The notes: generated from the sequence alone by a model not told the origin. A DNA stretch of 64,000 nucleotides from Onchidella celtica (GCA_963931925.1 OZ007576.1:10178371-10242370), one strand, 5' to 3'; positions 11,400-22,801 are shown, counted from the first letter of the stretch. Numbers and translations: made by a program.

Positions 11400-12112
11400 G
11401 TAAGTCATTGTAAGCAAAGACTTAATATTCTTATTGTATGTAGATTTACTGGGTATTACCGAACGTTCCATGGCCCCAAGTTAATATATAATGTGATAAC
11501 ACAAACTTCAAGGATTGTTATGTGAGAAAGTTCATTTCCCCGAGAATTTGTTGTTGAAACTTGAAAAATACGAGATGGAACGTTGGAGAAGGAACATAAT
11601 AATGTCTGAATGTCTCTGATCTCTGAATACAAATCGTGCTATTTTTTCTTTTTCAAAATCAGATGATTATATTTATGTGCAAAATGAATACAGAAACAAA
11701 AAAAGAGAAAACACGACTAACCAGTAAGGTAATAATAGATTATTTAGTTAATTGTTCAGGTGTCTCAACTAACCAAGTCTGGACTGCAAGTGTACTTATG
11801 AAGGTACTTAAAGCGCCAGCATTGAAATTATTTGTACCATGAAATCTTTTTGATGAAAATTTGTGTGGAAAACTTTCCCCCATATTGTGTATTCCTGCAA
11901 CTAGCTTTGGCTTTTTTATATGAAAGAGGTAAGGCCTGAAGAAAATCCCTTTCAGGAAAGAGATTAAGAAGTAGAAAAACTTTTATTGAAAAATCATTAA
12001 TCCCAAAGAAGCATCGAGTGATTTATACACTATAAATATTGGTTTGAATAAAAAAAGTAACCTGACCATAGTGACATTCCTACCACTAATAATTATGATT
12101 TGCCCCACGCAG

Positions 12113-12214
12113 GATGTCCTCAGAACTGTCCCAGCAATGCCCAACGTGTTGGTGTGTGTGATTGTCAATGTGTGAACAGTAATCAGATATACGACAGTTC
12201 GTCAAACCAGTGCA
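12113..12214 (+). CDS. Repeat exon, type B, at junction of units 2 and 3
   Basis: Identical in coding sequence to the consensus B exon at 9967, 2,146 bp further on. Acceptor cccacgcag, donor gtaagt. Confidence 0.82.
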
Positions 12215-12907
12215 GTAAGTAATGGGCGATACAGAACAATTGTAATTGATTTGTAAGAAATACATGCATTATAAATACTGTATCTGTTATTTTGTTTTAT
12301 CGACACGAGCTCGGTGCAAGTTTCTCGGACTACCCCAATTGGTGCATCATGTCAACTTCTGTTAAGATCATTATCTTATTTACCTAAAATCGTCATAATT
12401 ATAACACCCTGTTAGACTTTTCTTGCTGTTTTTTTTTAATGTGCGTGTGTTTACTTGCCATGTTTAGAAGAGAGAAGAATTTTTTTTTTAAAAACTGTTC
12501 TACTGAATATTTGTTAGTTTTGTACACGGCCCTCGTCTTCACAGCCCTGAGCATCTGAACTCTATCACTTACAATAAGAGCAGTTATGAAGAATAACAGG
12601 AAATGATATCGAGAAAGTTGATGAACATGAACAGAGAAAAACATTTCTTATGAATTTGACGGTAAAAGGCGATCTGTAAGAAAAAAACCATTTGATCATG
12701 CACATTAAGAAAGTCTTAGGCCAAGCCGTTCCAACCTATCTATTTGGCACTTTAGGGTATAACAAAAACCTACATAAAAACCACCCTGTAACCTTCAACA
12801 GTGAGAATGGAAATATTTACTATGTAATTAAAGATCACTTTGTGGCCTTCTTCATGGTAAACTAAATTCACTACATAAAATACATAGTAATAATGTTAAT
12901 TGCTCAG

Positions 12908-13009
12908 GATGTCAAAAAAGTTGTTCCAGTGAAGCCAATCAGAATGAAAATTGTGCTTGAATATGTATCAACCCAGTACACATATCCAACCAAACAATTA
13001 ACACATGCA
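12908..13009 (+). pseudogene. Dead exon A', 2,146-bp unit 3
   Basis: Third copy of the same pseudoexon, with TGA at Cys18 and intact splice sites. Confidence 0.7.
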
Positions 13010-13443
13010 GTAAGTTAATATAACAATCGATCATTGACTCATACGTTAGGTAACTTTACACAATGCGGAAGAATATTTAAAACGGCCATCACTCAATAAG
13101 TAACGACTTGAATAGAATTTCGAAAAGTAATTTATGGGGAAATAGATTCGAACTAGACATTTAGCATCTAATTGTAGATAGAGATGAGGTTTCTTTCAGG
13201 ACAAATGAATTAGAAAGGGTGTTGAAAATTGTCAATAATTTTTATAAACAAAATTATAAACTGTGTATATTGAATTGACATTGAAATGATTCTTGTTATC
13301 TTCATGCACAGAATGAACAAAGAAAGAAAGATAAAAAATACACAGGCCACATATTTCTATAACTCTCTGCAACTAGAATCCGACGCCAGTCTTTTATGAG
13401 TTCATCTTAAGTTGCTTACTACTAAATCTTATTAATCGTTCAG

Positions 13444-13545
13444 GATGTGGAAAAAGTTGTCCCAGCAATGCCAATCAGAATGCAAACTGTGGCTGTACTT
13501 GTGTTAATTCGGCATTGACATACAACCCTGCCCGTAATACCTGTG
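13444..13545 (+). CDS. Repeat exon, type A, in 2,146-bp unit 3
   Basis: As the exons at 9152 and 11298 but with Asn13 instead of Asp13, one of very few differences between the three units. Acceptor cgttcag, donor gtaagt. Confidence 0.8.
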
Positions 13546-14258
13546 GTAAGTCATTGTAAGCAAAGACTTAATATTCTTATTGTATGTAGATTTACTGGGT
13601 ATTACCGAACGTTCCATGGCCCCAAGTTAATATATAATGTGATAACACAAACTTCAAGGATTGTTATGTGAGAAAGTTCATTTCCCCGAGAATTTGTTGT
13701 TGAAACTTGAAAAATACGAGATGGAACGTTGGAGAAGGAACATAATAATGTCTGAATGTCTCTGATCTCTGAATACAAATCGTGCTATTTTTTCTTTTTC
13801 AAAATCAGATGATTATATTTATGTGCAAAATGAATACAGAAACAAAAAAAGAGAAAACACGACTAACCAGTAAGGTAATAATAGATTATTTAGTTAATTG
13901 TTCAGGTGTCTCAACTAACCAAGTCTGGACTGCAAGTGTACTTATGAAGGTACTTAAAGCGCCAGCATTGAAATTATTTGTACCATGAAATCTTTTTGAT
14001 GAAAATTTGTGTGGAAAACTTTCCCCCATATTGTGTATTCCTGCAACTAGCTTTGGCTTTTTTATATGAAAGAGGTAAGGCCTGAAGAAAATCCCTTTCA
14101 GGAAAGAGATTAAGAAGTAGAAAAACTTTTATTGAAAAATCATTAATCCCAAAGAAGCATCGAGTGATTTATACACTATAAATATTGGTTTGAATAAAAA
14201 AAGTAACCTGACCATAGTGACATTCCTACCACTAATAATTATGATTTGCCCCACGCAG

Positions 14259-14360
14259 GATGTGCTCAGAACTGTCCCAGCAATGCCCAACGTGTTGGTG
14301 TGTGTGATTGTCAATGTGTGAACAGTAATCAGATATACGACAGTTCGTCAAACCAGTGCA
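14259..14360 (+). CDS. Repeat exon, type B, last intact B copy
   Basis: 102 bp, acceptor ccacgcag, donor gtaagt. It begins CAQNCPSNAQRVGVC, with Ala3 instead of Pro3, and the rest is consensus B. It is the last intact B exon in the window; every B copy further right is broken. Confidence 0.8.
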
Positions 14361-15063
14361 GTAAGTAATGGGCGATACAGAACATTTGTAATTGATTTGT
14401 AAGAAATGCATGCATTATAAATACTGTATCTGTTATTTTGTTTTATCGACGCGAGCTCGGTGCACGTTTCTCGGAGTACCGCATTGGTGCATCATGTCAA
14501 CTTTTGTTAAGATCATTAGGCTGTATTTATCTAAAATCGTCATAATTATATCACTGTGCTGGACTTTTCTTGCTGTTTTCATTTTTAGGGTGTGTCTGTG
14601 TGTGTTTAATTTCCATGTTTAGAATAGAGAAGGAGTTTTAAAAAAACCGTTCTTCTGAACATTTATTAGTTTTGTACATGGCCCTCGTCTTCACAGCCCT
14701 GAGCATCTGAACTCTATCACTTACAGTAAGAGCAGTTATGAAGAATATTAAGAGGAAATGGTATCGAGAAAGGTGATGAACCTGAACGGAGAAAAACATT
14801 TCTTATGAATTTGGCGGTAAAAATGCCATCTATAGGAGGAAAAGCATTTGATAGTTCACATTAAAAAAGTCCCAGGCCACGCTGTTTCAACCTATCTATT
14901 TGGCACTTTAGGGTATAACAAAAACCTACATAAAAACCACCCTGTGATCTCCAATAATGACATTGGAAATATTTACTATGTAATTAAAGATCACTTTGTT
15001 GCCGTCTTCGTGGTAAACTAAATTCCCTACATAAAATACATAGTAATAATGTTAATTGCTCAG

Positions 15064-15167
15064 GATGTCCATGAGGTTGTCCCAGTAAAGCCAATCAGAA
15101 TGAAAATTGTGGTTGTATATATGTGTCAACCCAGTACACATATCCACCCAAACAATTAACACATGCA
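15064..15167 (+). pseudogene. Dead exon A' with three lesions
   Basis: 104 bp. It has TGA at residue 4 and a 2-bp insertion after Cys18 (both as at 5913), plus a donor changed from gtaagt to ttaagt. Confidence 0.75.
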
Positions 15168-15601
15168 TTAAGTTAATATAACAAAAGAATATTGATTCAT
15201 ACCGTAGGTAACTTTACACAATGCAGAAGAATATTTAAAACGGCCATCACTCAATAAGTAACGACTTGAATAGAACTTCGAAAAGTAATTTATGGGGAAA
15301 TAGATTCGAAGTAGACATTTAGCATCTAACTGTAGATAGAGATGAGGTTTTTTTCAGGACAAATAAATTAGAAAAGGGGCTGAAAATTGTCAATAATTTT
15401 TATAAACAAAATTATAAACTGTGTATATTGAATTGACATTGAAATGATTCTTGTTATCTTCATGTACAGAATGAACAGAGAAAGAAAGAATAAAAATATA
15501 CTGGCCACATTTTTCAATAACTCTCTGCAAGTAGAATCCGACGCCAGTCTTTTATGAGTTCATCTTAAGTTTCTTACTACTAAATCTTATTAATCGTTCA
15601 G

Positions 15602-15703
15602 GATGTCGAAGAAATTGTCCCAGCAATGCCAATCAGAATGCAAACTGTGGCTGTACTTGTGTTAATCCGGCATTTACATATGACTCTGTCCGTAACACCT
15701 GTG
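15602..15703 (+). CDS. Repeat exon, type A, last of the left array
   Basis: 102 bp, acceptor cgttcag, donor gtaagt. It begins CRRNCPSNANQNANC and then GCTC, with the loop NPAFTYDSVRNTC. About 125 bp downstream the intron is interrupted by a deletion junction (about 15,829) that removed the following w and B positions. Confidence 0.8.
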
Positions 15704-16405
15704 GTAAGTCATTGTAAGCAAAGTCTTAATATTCATACTGTATGTAGATTTACTGGGTATTATCGAACGTTCCTAGGTCCCAAGTTAGTAATGTGATAAC
15801 ACAACTTTAACGATTGTTATATGTTATATGGTGCATCATGTCAACTTTTGTTAAGATCATTAGGCTGTATTTATCTAAAATCGTCATAATTATATCACTG
15901 TGTTGGACGTTTCTGGCTATTTTCATTTTTAGGGTGTGTCTGTGTGTGTTTAATTTCCATGTTTAGAATAGAGAAGGAGTTTTAAAAAAGTGTTCTTCTG
16001 AATATTTGTTAGTTTTGTACACGGCCCTCGTCTTCACATCCCTGAGCATCTGAACTCTATCACTTACAATAAGAGCAGTTATGAAGAATAAGAGGAAATG
16101 GTATCGAGAAAGTTGATGAACCCGAACAGAGAAAAACATTTCTTATGAATTGAATTTGGCGGTAAAAGGTGATCTACAGGAGAAAAACCATTATTTTGAT
16201 CATGCACCTTAAGAAAGTCCTAGGCCAAGCTGTTCCAACCTATCTATTTGGCACTTTAGGGTATAACAAAAACCTATATAAAAACCACTCTGTGGTCTCC
16301 AACAGTGACAATGGAAAAATTTACCATGTAATTAAAGATCATTTTGTTGCCTTCTTCGTGGTGAACTAAATTCCCTACATAAAATACATAGTGTTATTTG
16401 CCCAG

Positions 16406-16507
16406 GATGTCCAAGAGGTTGTCCCAGTAAAGCCAATCAGAATGAAAAATGTGGTTGAAAATATGTCAACCCAGTACACATATCCAACCAAACAATTAAC
16501 ACATGTA
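16406..16507 (+). pseudogene. Dead exon A', stop and lost donor
   Basis: 102 bp. Cys18 is TGA, Cys20 is Tyr and the donor reads ttaagt. It is the last A' copy before the scrambled zone. Confidence 0.75.
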
Positions 16508-16884
16508 TTAAGTTAATATAACAAAAGAATATTGACTCATACGTTAGGTACCGCATTGGTGTATCATGTCAACTTTTGGTAAGATCATTAAGCTATATTT
16601 TTCTGAAATCGTCCTAATTATACCATCCTGTCAGACATTTCTCTCTCTTTTTTTTTTTTTTTTAGAGGTAAGGCCTGAACAAAATCATTTCGGGAAAAAG
16701 ATTGAGAAAATTAAAAGCTTTTATTTAAAAGTCAGAAATCCGAATAAAGTACCGAAGTTTATCAGTCATGCAGATTGAGAAAGTGTCATATGAGGACAAG
16801 CTGAAAATTGTTTAATAGCTCTCTCCGTGGTAAACTATTGTTGCTGCATAAAATACATAATTATTTAGTATGTTAATTGTTCAG

Positions 16885-17018
16885 GATGTCCGAGAAGTTG
16901 TCCCCGCAATGTTAACCAGAATACAAGTTGTGGATGTATTTGTCAGAACCCAGCAAACACATACAACCAAGTTTTTGAATAGTAACCAGATATACGGCAA
17001 AGCGCCAGACCAGTGCAA
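16885..17018 (+). pseudogene. Fused A/B pseudoexon
   Basis: It starts as a normal A-type exon after ttgttcag (CPRSC, then CGCIC and NPANTYNQ). After the codons for Tyr-Asn-Gln it switches into the 3' part of a B exon (tttgaatagtaaccagatat). The join runs into TAG, and the donor is missing (cagtgcaattact). It looks like a recombination or deletion that fused two neighbouring exons. Confidence 0.65.
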
Positions 17019-17832
17019 TTACTTAATGAGCGATTCAAAATCCTGATGGCTGATTAGGAAAGAAATGCATGCAACATAATTACTGTATTTGTTATTTTGT
17101 TTTTTTTAGACTCCAACTCCTTATACCTTTCTTAGATTAACTCATTAGTTTGTCACTTCAAGTTTGGTTATGGTCATTATGTTGAGCTAACATCTTCAAT
17201 AGTGCATCACCCTATTAATTATTTCCTGCTTATTTTGTCACTGCCATTTTGAGAAGAGAGAAGACATTAAAAAAAAAAAAAGTATTATTATGAATATTCA
17301 TTAGCTACCTACTTGGCCGTGGTCTTTACAGACCCGAGGATCTTTGTTCCTGCCACGTTCCCATTCCATGAAAGAAGTACCATCCTGATGTTAAGCCTGA
17401 TGCCATTTCAATTAACTGAAACTTCTAAAATCCAGAGGTACTCTGTAGGATGGCTGTTCGTTGCAGTTCTTTGGCTGTCCTGATAAACAGCTGGCTGACG
17501 CAGAGTAAGGGCACTTATGAAGAATAAAAGGAAAGGCTATCGAGCAAGGTGGTGAACTTGAAAGCAGTGAAGCCTTTCTTATGAATATGGCGGTAGGAAG
17601 GGATAAGAGACAAAATAGTTGATTATACACATTGAAAATGTCACATGTGAGGCTGTTCCCGCCTAACTGTTTAGCATCTTAGGGTGTAAATAAGCTGCAT
17701 AAAAACCAAACTCGAGACCTCCGGGAGTTCCAAGGAAAATATTTTTAGCCAGCCAAAGAGCTTTTAGTAGCTCTCTTCGTGGTAAACTAAAGTCGCTGCA
17801 TAAAATACATAGTTACAATGTTCATTGTTCAG

Positions 17833-17934
17833 GATGTCCGAGAAGTTGTCCCAGCAATGCCAACCAGAATGCAAATTGTGGCTGTATTTGCCGGAACCAA
17901 GCACACACATATAACCAAGCAACTAACACATGCG
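17833..17934 (+). CDS. Repeat exon, type P, first of the right array
   Basis: 102 bp, acceptor ttgttcag, donor gtgagt. It begins CPRSCPSNANQNANC and then GCIC, followed by RNQAHTYNQATNTC; Arg21 and Gln23 are unique to this copy. The upstream intron is homologous to the one preceding the dead A' exons of the left array, so the P position descends from A'. Confidence 0.82.
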
Positions 17935-18038
17935 GTGAGTTATTGTAGCAAAAGACCAATTACTCATACTGCAGGTAAACTTACAGATTGATTATTGTCA
18001 AATGTCTAAAGATGTCATCACTGGATGACATGTGTAGT

Positions 18039-18090
18039 TGTCGGTGTTTGAATAGTAAGTAGATATACAACGGTGCATCATCCCTGTACA
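18039..18090 (+). pseudogene. B-exon stump after each P exon
   Basis: A 52-bp relic matching the 3' half of a B exon. It starts 206 bp after the start of the P exon, contains a TAG after NSK, and keeps the donor gtaagtaatg. Copies: 24463-24514, 36522-36573, 42959-43010, 49390-49441, 55824-55875, 62267-62318. The 5' half is unrecognisable in all. Confidence 0.6.
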
Positions 18091-19475
18091 GTAAGTAATG
18101 AGTGACACATAATGTTTATGATTAATTAGGAAGAAATGCATGCATCATGTATTTTTTATTTCAGTTTTTCGACGCCAGCCTATTCTACTTTTCTTGGAAT
18201 ACCCCATTAGTGACTGCTAAACTTTTTTTTCAGGATATTATGATTAACTAAGATCCTCAGTTTTGAATATCCTGTGAGTCGTTACTTTCTTTTTTTTTCT
18301 TCTGTTCTTTTTTCAGTAAAGAATGGCTAATTTGATATTAGAAAAAAAAGTTTCAAAAAATGTTATTCATAAAGTTTTTTAGGTTTCTGCCTATTCTAAA
18401 TCCATATAGAACCTCCGATTTGAGCTCTTACTACTTTCCCGGGTCGTTAAAGAAGGATCATTCTGTTGTTAGCCCAGATGCCATCTTCATTAAATAAAAG
18501 CTCTAGTTTCATTGGACGGTGGCTATTTATAATAGGTCTGTTGCTTTCCTAATCAGCAACTGACTGAGTTAGAGAAAGTGCATTTATGAAGATTAAGAGG
18601 AAGGGGTATCGAACAAGCAGATGTTTATTCAAACCAGATATACGGCAATAAGTCAAACCACCGCAATTGATTAATGAGTGTTTGACTAGCCTTCATGATT
18701 GATTAGGAAAAATGCATGCAAAATAATTCTTGTATTTGTTATTAATTTGTCTTGTCCACTCCAGCTAATCAGGCGTCTCTTGAAGTAACCCATTAGTGAG
18801 TCAGTTCAACTTTGATTAAGATTATTACGTTTCTCTAAAATATCGACAATAATGTATCATTGTGTCGGTAATTTCTTATTCTTTTTTTTTCCCTTGGATT
18901 TTGAGAACAGAGAAGACGTTTTTTAAAAAAGTGTTACACTGAATATTTATTAATTTTCTGCATGGCCGTTGTCTTTACCGACCTGAGGATCTGAGCTCTC
19001 CCCACTTTTCCATTCCATCAAAGAAGTAAATGTTGTTAGGCCAAGTGCCATCTCAGTTAAATAAACGTTCTAAAATCCAAAGGTCCTCAGTATGGTGGCT
19101 GTTTGTGCCTGTTCTGTTCCTGTAGCAGTGAACAGTTGAGTGATTTAGGGTAAGGGCATTTATGAAGAATAAAAGGAAAGGCTTTCGAGCTAGATGATGA
19201 ACTTGAAAGGAATAAAACCTTTCTTATGAATATGGCGGTAAAAGGGGATAAGAGAAAAACAAGTTGATTATACACACTGAAAATGTCCCATTTGAGGCTG
19301 TTCCTTCCTTTCCGTTTGGCTTCTTAGGGTTAAGTAAACTGCATAAAAATCCAACCTGAGACCTCCAGCCCTTCTCATGAAAATATCTATTACCTAGCCA
19401 AAGATCTTTAAGTAGCTATTTCCGTGAAACTAAAGTCTCTGCATAAAATACATCATTACAATGTTCATTGTTCAG

Positions 19476-19577
19476 AATGTCGGAGAAGTTGTCCCAGCAA
19501 TGCCAACCAGAATGCAAATTGTGGCTGCATTTGTCAGAACCCAGCACAAACATATAACCAAGCAACTAACAGATGCG
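19476..19577 (+). CDS. Repeat exon, type E1, cycle 1
   Basis: 102 bp, acceptor ttgttcag, donor gtaagt. It starts AA, so the split codon after any right-array exon (all end in G) is Glu and the junction is C-E-C. It then reads CRRSCPSNANQNANC and GCIC, with the loop NPAQTYNQATNRC. Gln25 is copy-specific; Arg33 is typical of E exons. Confidence 0.82.
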
Positions 19578-19676
19578 GTAAGTCAGTATAAAAAAGACCA
19601 ATTAATCATAATGTAGGTAAGTTTAAAGGTTATTGACAAATGTCTAAAGCTGCCATTATTGCATTTTGTGTGTAGT

Positions 19677-19728
19677 TGTAAGTATTGGAATAGTAAGTAG
19701 ATATACTGTGGTGCGTCAAATGTGTGCA
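19677..19728 (+). pseudogene. B-exon stump after each E exon
   Basis: A 52-bp relic of the B tail, 201 bp after the E exon start, with TAG and a weakened donor (gtaatt; ttaagt at 23055). Copies after E1: 26103, 31714, 38151, 44588, 51019, 57453. Copies after E2: 23003, 29484, 35098, 41535, 47966, 54400, 60831. Both internal cysteines of the C-x-C pair are partly lost. Confidence 0.55.
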
Positions 19729-20654
19729 GTAATTAATGAGTGACGGGTCATTTTTATGATTGATTAGGAAGAAATGCATACATAATGTATCTGTTATTTC
19801 TTTTTTTTTTTTACGCCAGCTCATTCTGTTTTTCTTTGAATGGCCCATAAGTGAATCAGTTCAATTTTGTTAAGGACATTATGTTTAATTAAGGTCGTCA
19901 GTATTGTGTCAGTTTTTACTTGATTTTTTTTTGTTCTGTTCTTCTTATAATGTAGAAAATCAGATTAGAAAAACAATTTAAAAAAATGTTATTCATAATG
20001 TTTTACTAGGTTTCTACCTCTTTATGGTCTATATAGAACCTTTTACAACGTACAGAAGAATATTTATAAGTGCAATCACTCAATATTTATGAGAAAATAT
20101 AATTGGAAATAGACATTTAACGTATAATTGTAGATATAGATGATGTTTCTTTTAGGACAAATGAATTAGAAATGAATCTGAAAACCTTATTAAAGACTAA
20201 GTACACAATCACGTTAAGTAAGCCATTCGTGAATCAGTTCAACTTTGGTTAAAGTCATTATGTTTATCTAAAATATCGACAATAATTTATCATTCTGTCA
20301 ATCATTTCTTACTTTTTTTTTGTCACTGCCATTTTGAGAAGAGAGAAGAAGTTAAAAAAAAAAAAGCAGCGATCTGCTGAATGCTTATTTGTTTTCTTCG
20401 TGTCCGTGGTCTTTACCGACGTGAGGACCTGAGCTATTGCCACTTTTCCATTCCATCAGAGAAGTATGTATTGTAGGGCCACTCATTCATACTGTTGGTA
20501 AACGTAAAGGTTATTGACAAATACCTAATGTTGCCATCACTGGATGGCATATAGTTATGAGTGTTATTACCTAGCCTAAGATCTTTAAGTAGCTCTTTTC
20601 GTGGTAAACTAAAGTCGCTGCATAAAATACATAGTTATAATGTTCATTGTTTAG

Positions 20655-20756
20655 GATGTCGGAGAACTTGTCCCAGCAATGCCAACCAGAATGCAAATTG
20701 TGGCTGCATTTGTCAGAACCCAGCACACACATATAACCAAGCAACTAACACATGCG
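20655..20756 (+). CDS. Repeat exon, type T, cycle 1
   Basis: 102 bp, acceptor ttgtttag, donor gtaagt. It begins CRRTCPSNANQNANC and then GCIC, with the loop NPAHTYNQATNTC. Thr5 marks the T type. The reading frame also stays open for a stretch into the upstream intron, but the repeat boundary and AG set the exon start. Confidence 0.82.
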
Positions 20757-20856
20757 GTAAGTCAGTATAACAAAAGACCAATTATTCATACTGTTGGTAA
20801 CCTTAAAGGTTATTGACAAATACTTAAAATTGCCATCACTGGATGGTGTGTATAGT

Positions 20857-20908
20857 TGTGAGTGTTTGAATCCTAACCAGATATATAGCGATGAGTCAAA
20901 CCAGTGCA
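20857..20908 (+). pseudogene. B-exon stump after each T exon
   Basis: A 52-bp B tail ending in TGC A before gtaagt. This first copy is open and reads CECLNPNQIYSDESNQC, with a Gln codon where the later copies have TAG. Later copies: 27285-27336, 32902-32953, 39339-39390, 45774-45825, 52204-52255, 58639-58690. The 5' half is decayed, with stops in frame. Confidence 0.55.
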
Positions 20909-21690
20909 GTAAGTAATAAGCAACGGACAATTTGTATGACTGATTAGGAAGAAAGGAATGCATAATGTATGTGTTAATTTGTTTTTGTTTTTTTTCTACG
21001 CCAGCCTTATTATATTTTACCTGGAGTACCTCATTGGTGAATCAGTTCAATTTTTGTTAAGGATATTATGTCTGTCTAAGATTGTCAGTCACGTATATCC
21101 CCGCGAGACGGTTTTTGTCTTCTGTTCTTTTTTCAGTCTTGGAGTGCTAATTTGAGATTAGAAAAAAAAAACCCATTAAAAAATGATATTCATAATGTTT
21201 ATTAGGTTTCTACCTCTATATGATCTATATAGAACCTTGGATTTGAGCTTTTGCCACTCTCCTGTGCCACCAAACAGGCATCATTCTATTGTTACTCTAA
21301 ATGCTATGTCCTTTACATGGAAATTATAGTTCCACTGGAAGGTAGCTTTTTATGATAGGTCTGTTACTTTCATAATCAGCAAGTGACTCAGTTAGAGAAA
21401 GTGCATTTATGAAGAATAAGAGGATGAGGCATGGAACAAGGAGATGAGAGAGGCAAAACCTTATTTATGTATTAGCTGTAAATTGTGAGTAGAGAAATTA
21501 ATTTGATCGTGGTCATCAAAAAATTCCCAAGCCACTCCCATTTCACTGTTGCTCATTGACTTTGGAAAAAAACACAATGAGTACTTACATTGGAAATATT
21601 TGTTACGTACCTCAAGATCTTAGAGGTGTTCTCTTGATGTTAAACTAAATTTGCTGCAAAGAATACACATTCACCTTGTTAATTATTCAG

Positions 21691-21789
21691 GATGTCGAAG
21701 TTGTCCCAGCAATGCCAATCAAAATACAAACTGTGGCTGTACTTGTATCAACCCAGCACAGACATACAACCCAGCCACTAACTTATGCG
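21691..21789 (+). CDS. Repeat exon, type S (short, 99 bp), cycle 1
   Basis: 99 bp, acceptor attattcag, donor gtaggt. It lacks one codon between cysteines 1 and 2 and begins CRSCPSNANQNTNC, then GCTC and the loop NPAQTYNPATNLC. The spacing is therefore C-x2-C instead of C-x3-C, and frame is preserved. Later S copies have CPSC and a gtaagt donor. Confidence 0.82.
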
Positions 21790-21916
21790 GTAGGTCAATG
21801 GAATAAGAGAATGAACATGTATTGTGTGACATATATATTATGAATTAGACTAAAGATCAAATGATAATGGTGATATTACTACTATACTAGTAATAATTAT
21901 GGCTTGCCCTTGACAT

Positions 21917-22012
21917 GCTGTCCTCAGAACTGTTCCAGCATTGCTCGACATGCTGGTGTGTGTGGTGATCAGTGTTTGAATAGTAACCAGATATACGACA
22001 ATGCGTCAAATC
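21917..22012 (+). pseudogene. Dead B exon after S exon, cycle 1
   Basis: Most of a B exon remains: CPQNCSS at the start, RHAGVCGD in the middle, NSNQIYDNASN at the end. The acceptor AG is lost (tgacatg), Cys18 is Asp and the donor is missing. Confidence 0.65.
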
Positions 22013-22179
22013 TTGATGAATGATTATGAAAAGTTCAAGCAACCTAATTATTGTATTTGTTATTTTCTCTTATCCACTGCAACTGATAATGCCTCTCTTG
22101 GAGTAACCCATTAATGAACCAGTTCAACTTTGGTTAAGGTCATTATGTTTATCTAAAATATCGACAGTAATGTATCATC

Positions 22180-22262
22180 TTGTCTGTTGTTTTTTTTTTT
22201 TTTGTCGTTTTTTGTTATTGTCATTTTGGGAAAAAGAGAAGAAGTTAAAAAAAAGTGTAATA
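22180..22262. repeat. T-run and A-run pair in intron
   Basis: A run of T (about 13 here), roughly 50 bp including gtcattttgggaaaaagaga, then a run of A. The same arrangement recurs in almost every right-array intron (for example 20308-20365, 26743-26800, 32360-32415) with different run lengths. Confidence 0.7.
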
Positions 22263-22801
22263 CTTAATGTTTGTTAGTTTTCTATGTGTCCGCGGTCTTT
22301 ACAGACCTGAGGACCTAAGGTCTTCCCACTTTTCCATTCCATCAAAGAAGTATCTATTGTTAGTTCTGGTGCCATCTCAATTAAATGAACGTTAAAGAAG
22401 CCAGAGGTCCTCTTTAAGGTGGCTTTTTGTGCCAGTTCTGTTGCTGTACTAATGAATAGTTGAGTGGTCAAGAGTTAGTACATTTATGATGAGTAAAAAG
22501 AAATACTATCGACCTAGATGATGAACTTTAAGGGATTAAAATCTTCCTCATGAATATGGCGGTAAAAGGGGTTAAGAAGAAAATAAGTTCATTATAAACA
22601 CTGAAAATGTCCCATTTGAGGCTAGTCCCTCATTTAAAGTTGGCTTCTTAGGGTTAAGTAAACTGCATAAAAATCCAACCTGAGACCTCCAGCCCTTCTC
22701 ATGAAAATATCTATTACCTAGCCAGAAATCTTTATGCAGCTATTTATGTGGTAAACTAAAGTCACTGCATAAAATACATAGTTATAATGTTCGTTGTTCA
22801 G

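Larger units (their letters stand above)
9973..12118 (+). repeat. Left array, 2,146-bp tandem unit 2
   Basis: I found no difference from unit 1 in the exons or in the intron stretches compared by eye. Confidence 0.85.
12119..14264 (+). repeat. Left array, 2,146-bp tandem unit 3
   Basis: As units 1 and 2 apart from a codon change in the A exon (Asn13) and a changed base at the end (tgtgctcag). The shared sequence runs on to about 14,384 before diverging. Confidence 0.85.
15704..17832. other. Scrambled zone between left and right arrays
   Basis: No live exon. It contains a deletion junction near 15,829 (A intron joined to post-B intron, atatg then gtgcatcatg), the dead A' exon at 16406, a second junction near 16,551 (post-A' intron joined to post-B intron), and the A/B fusion at 16885. 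From about 17,270 onward the intron is of right-array type. Confidence 0.65.
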
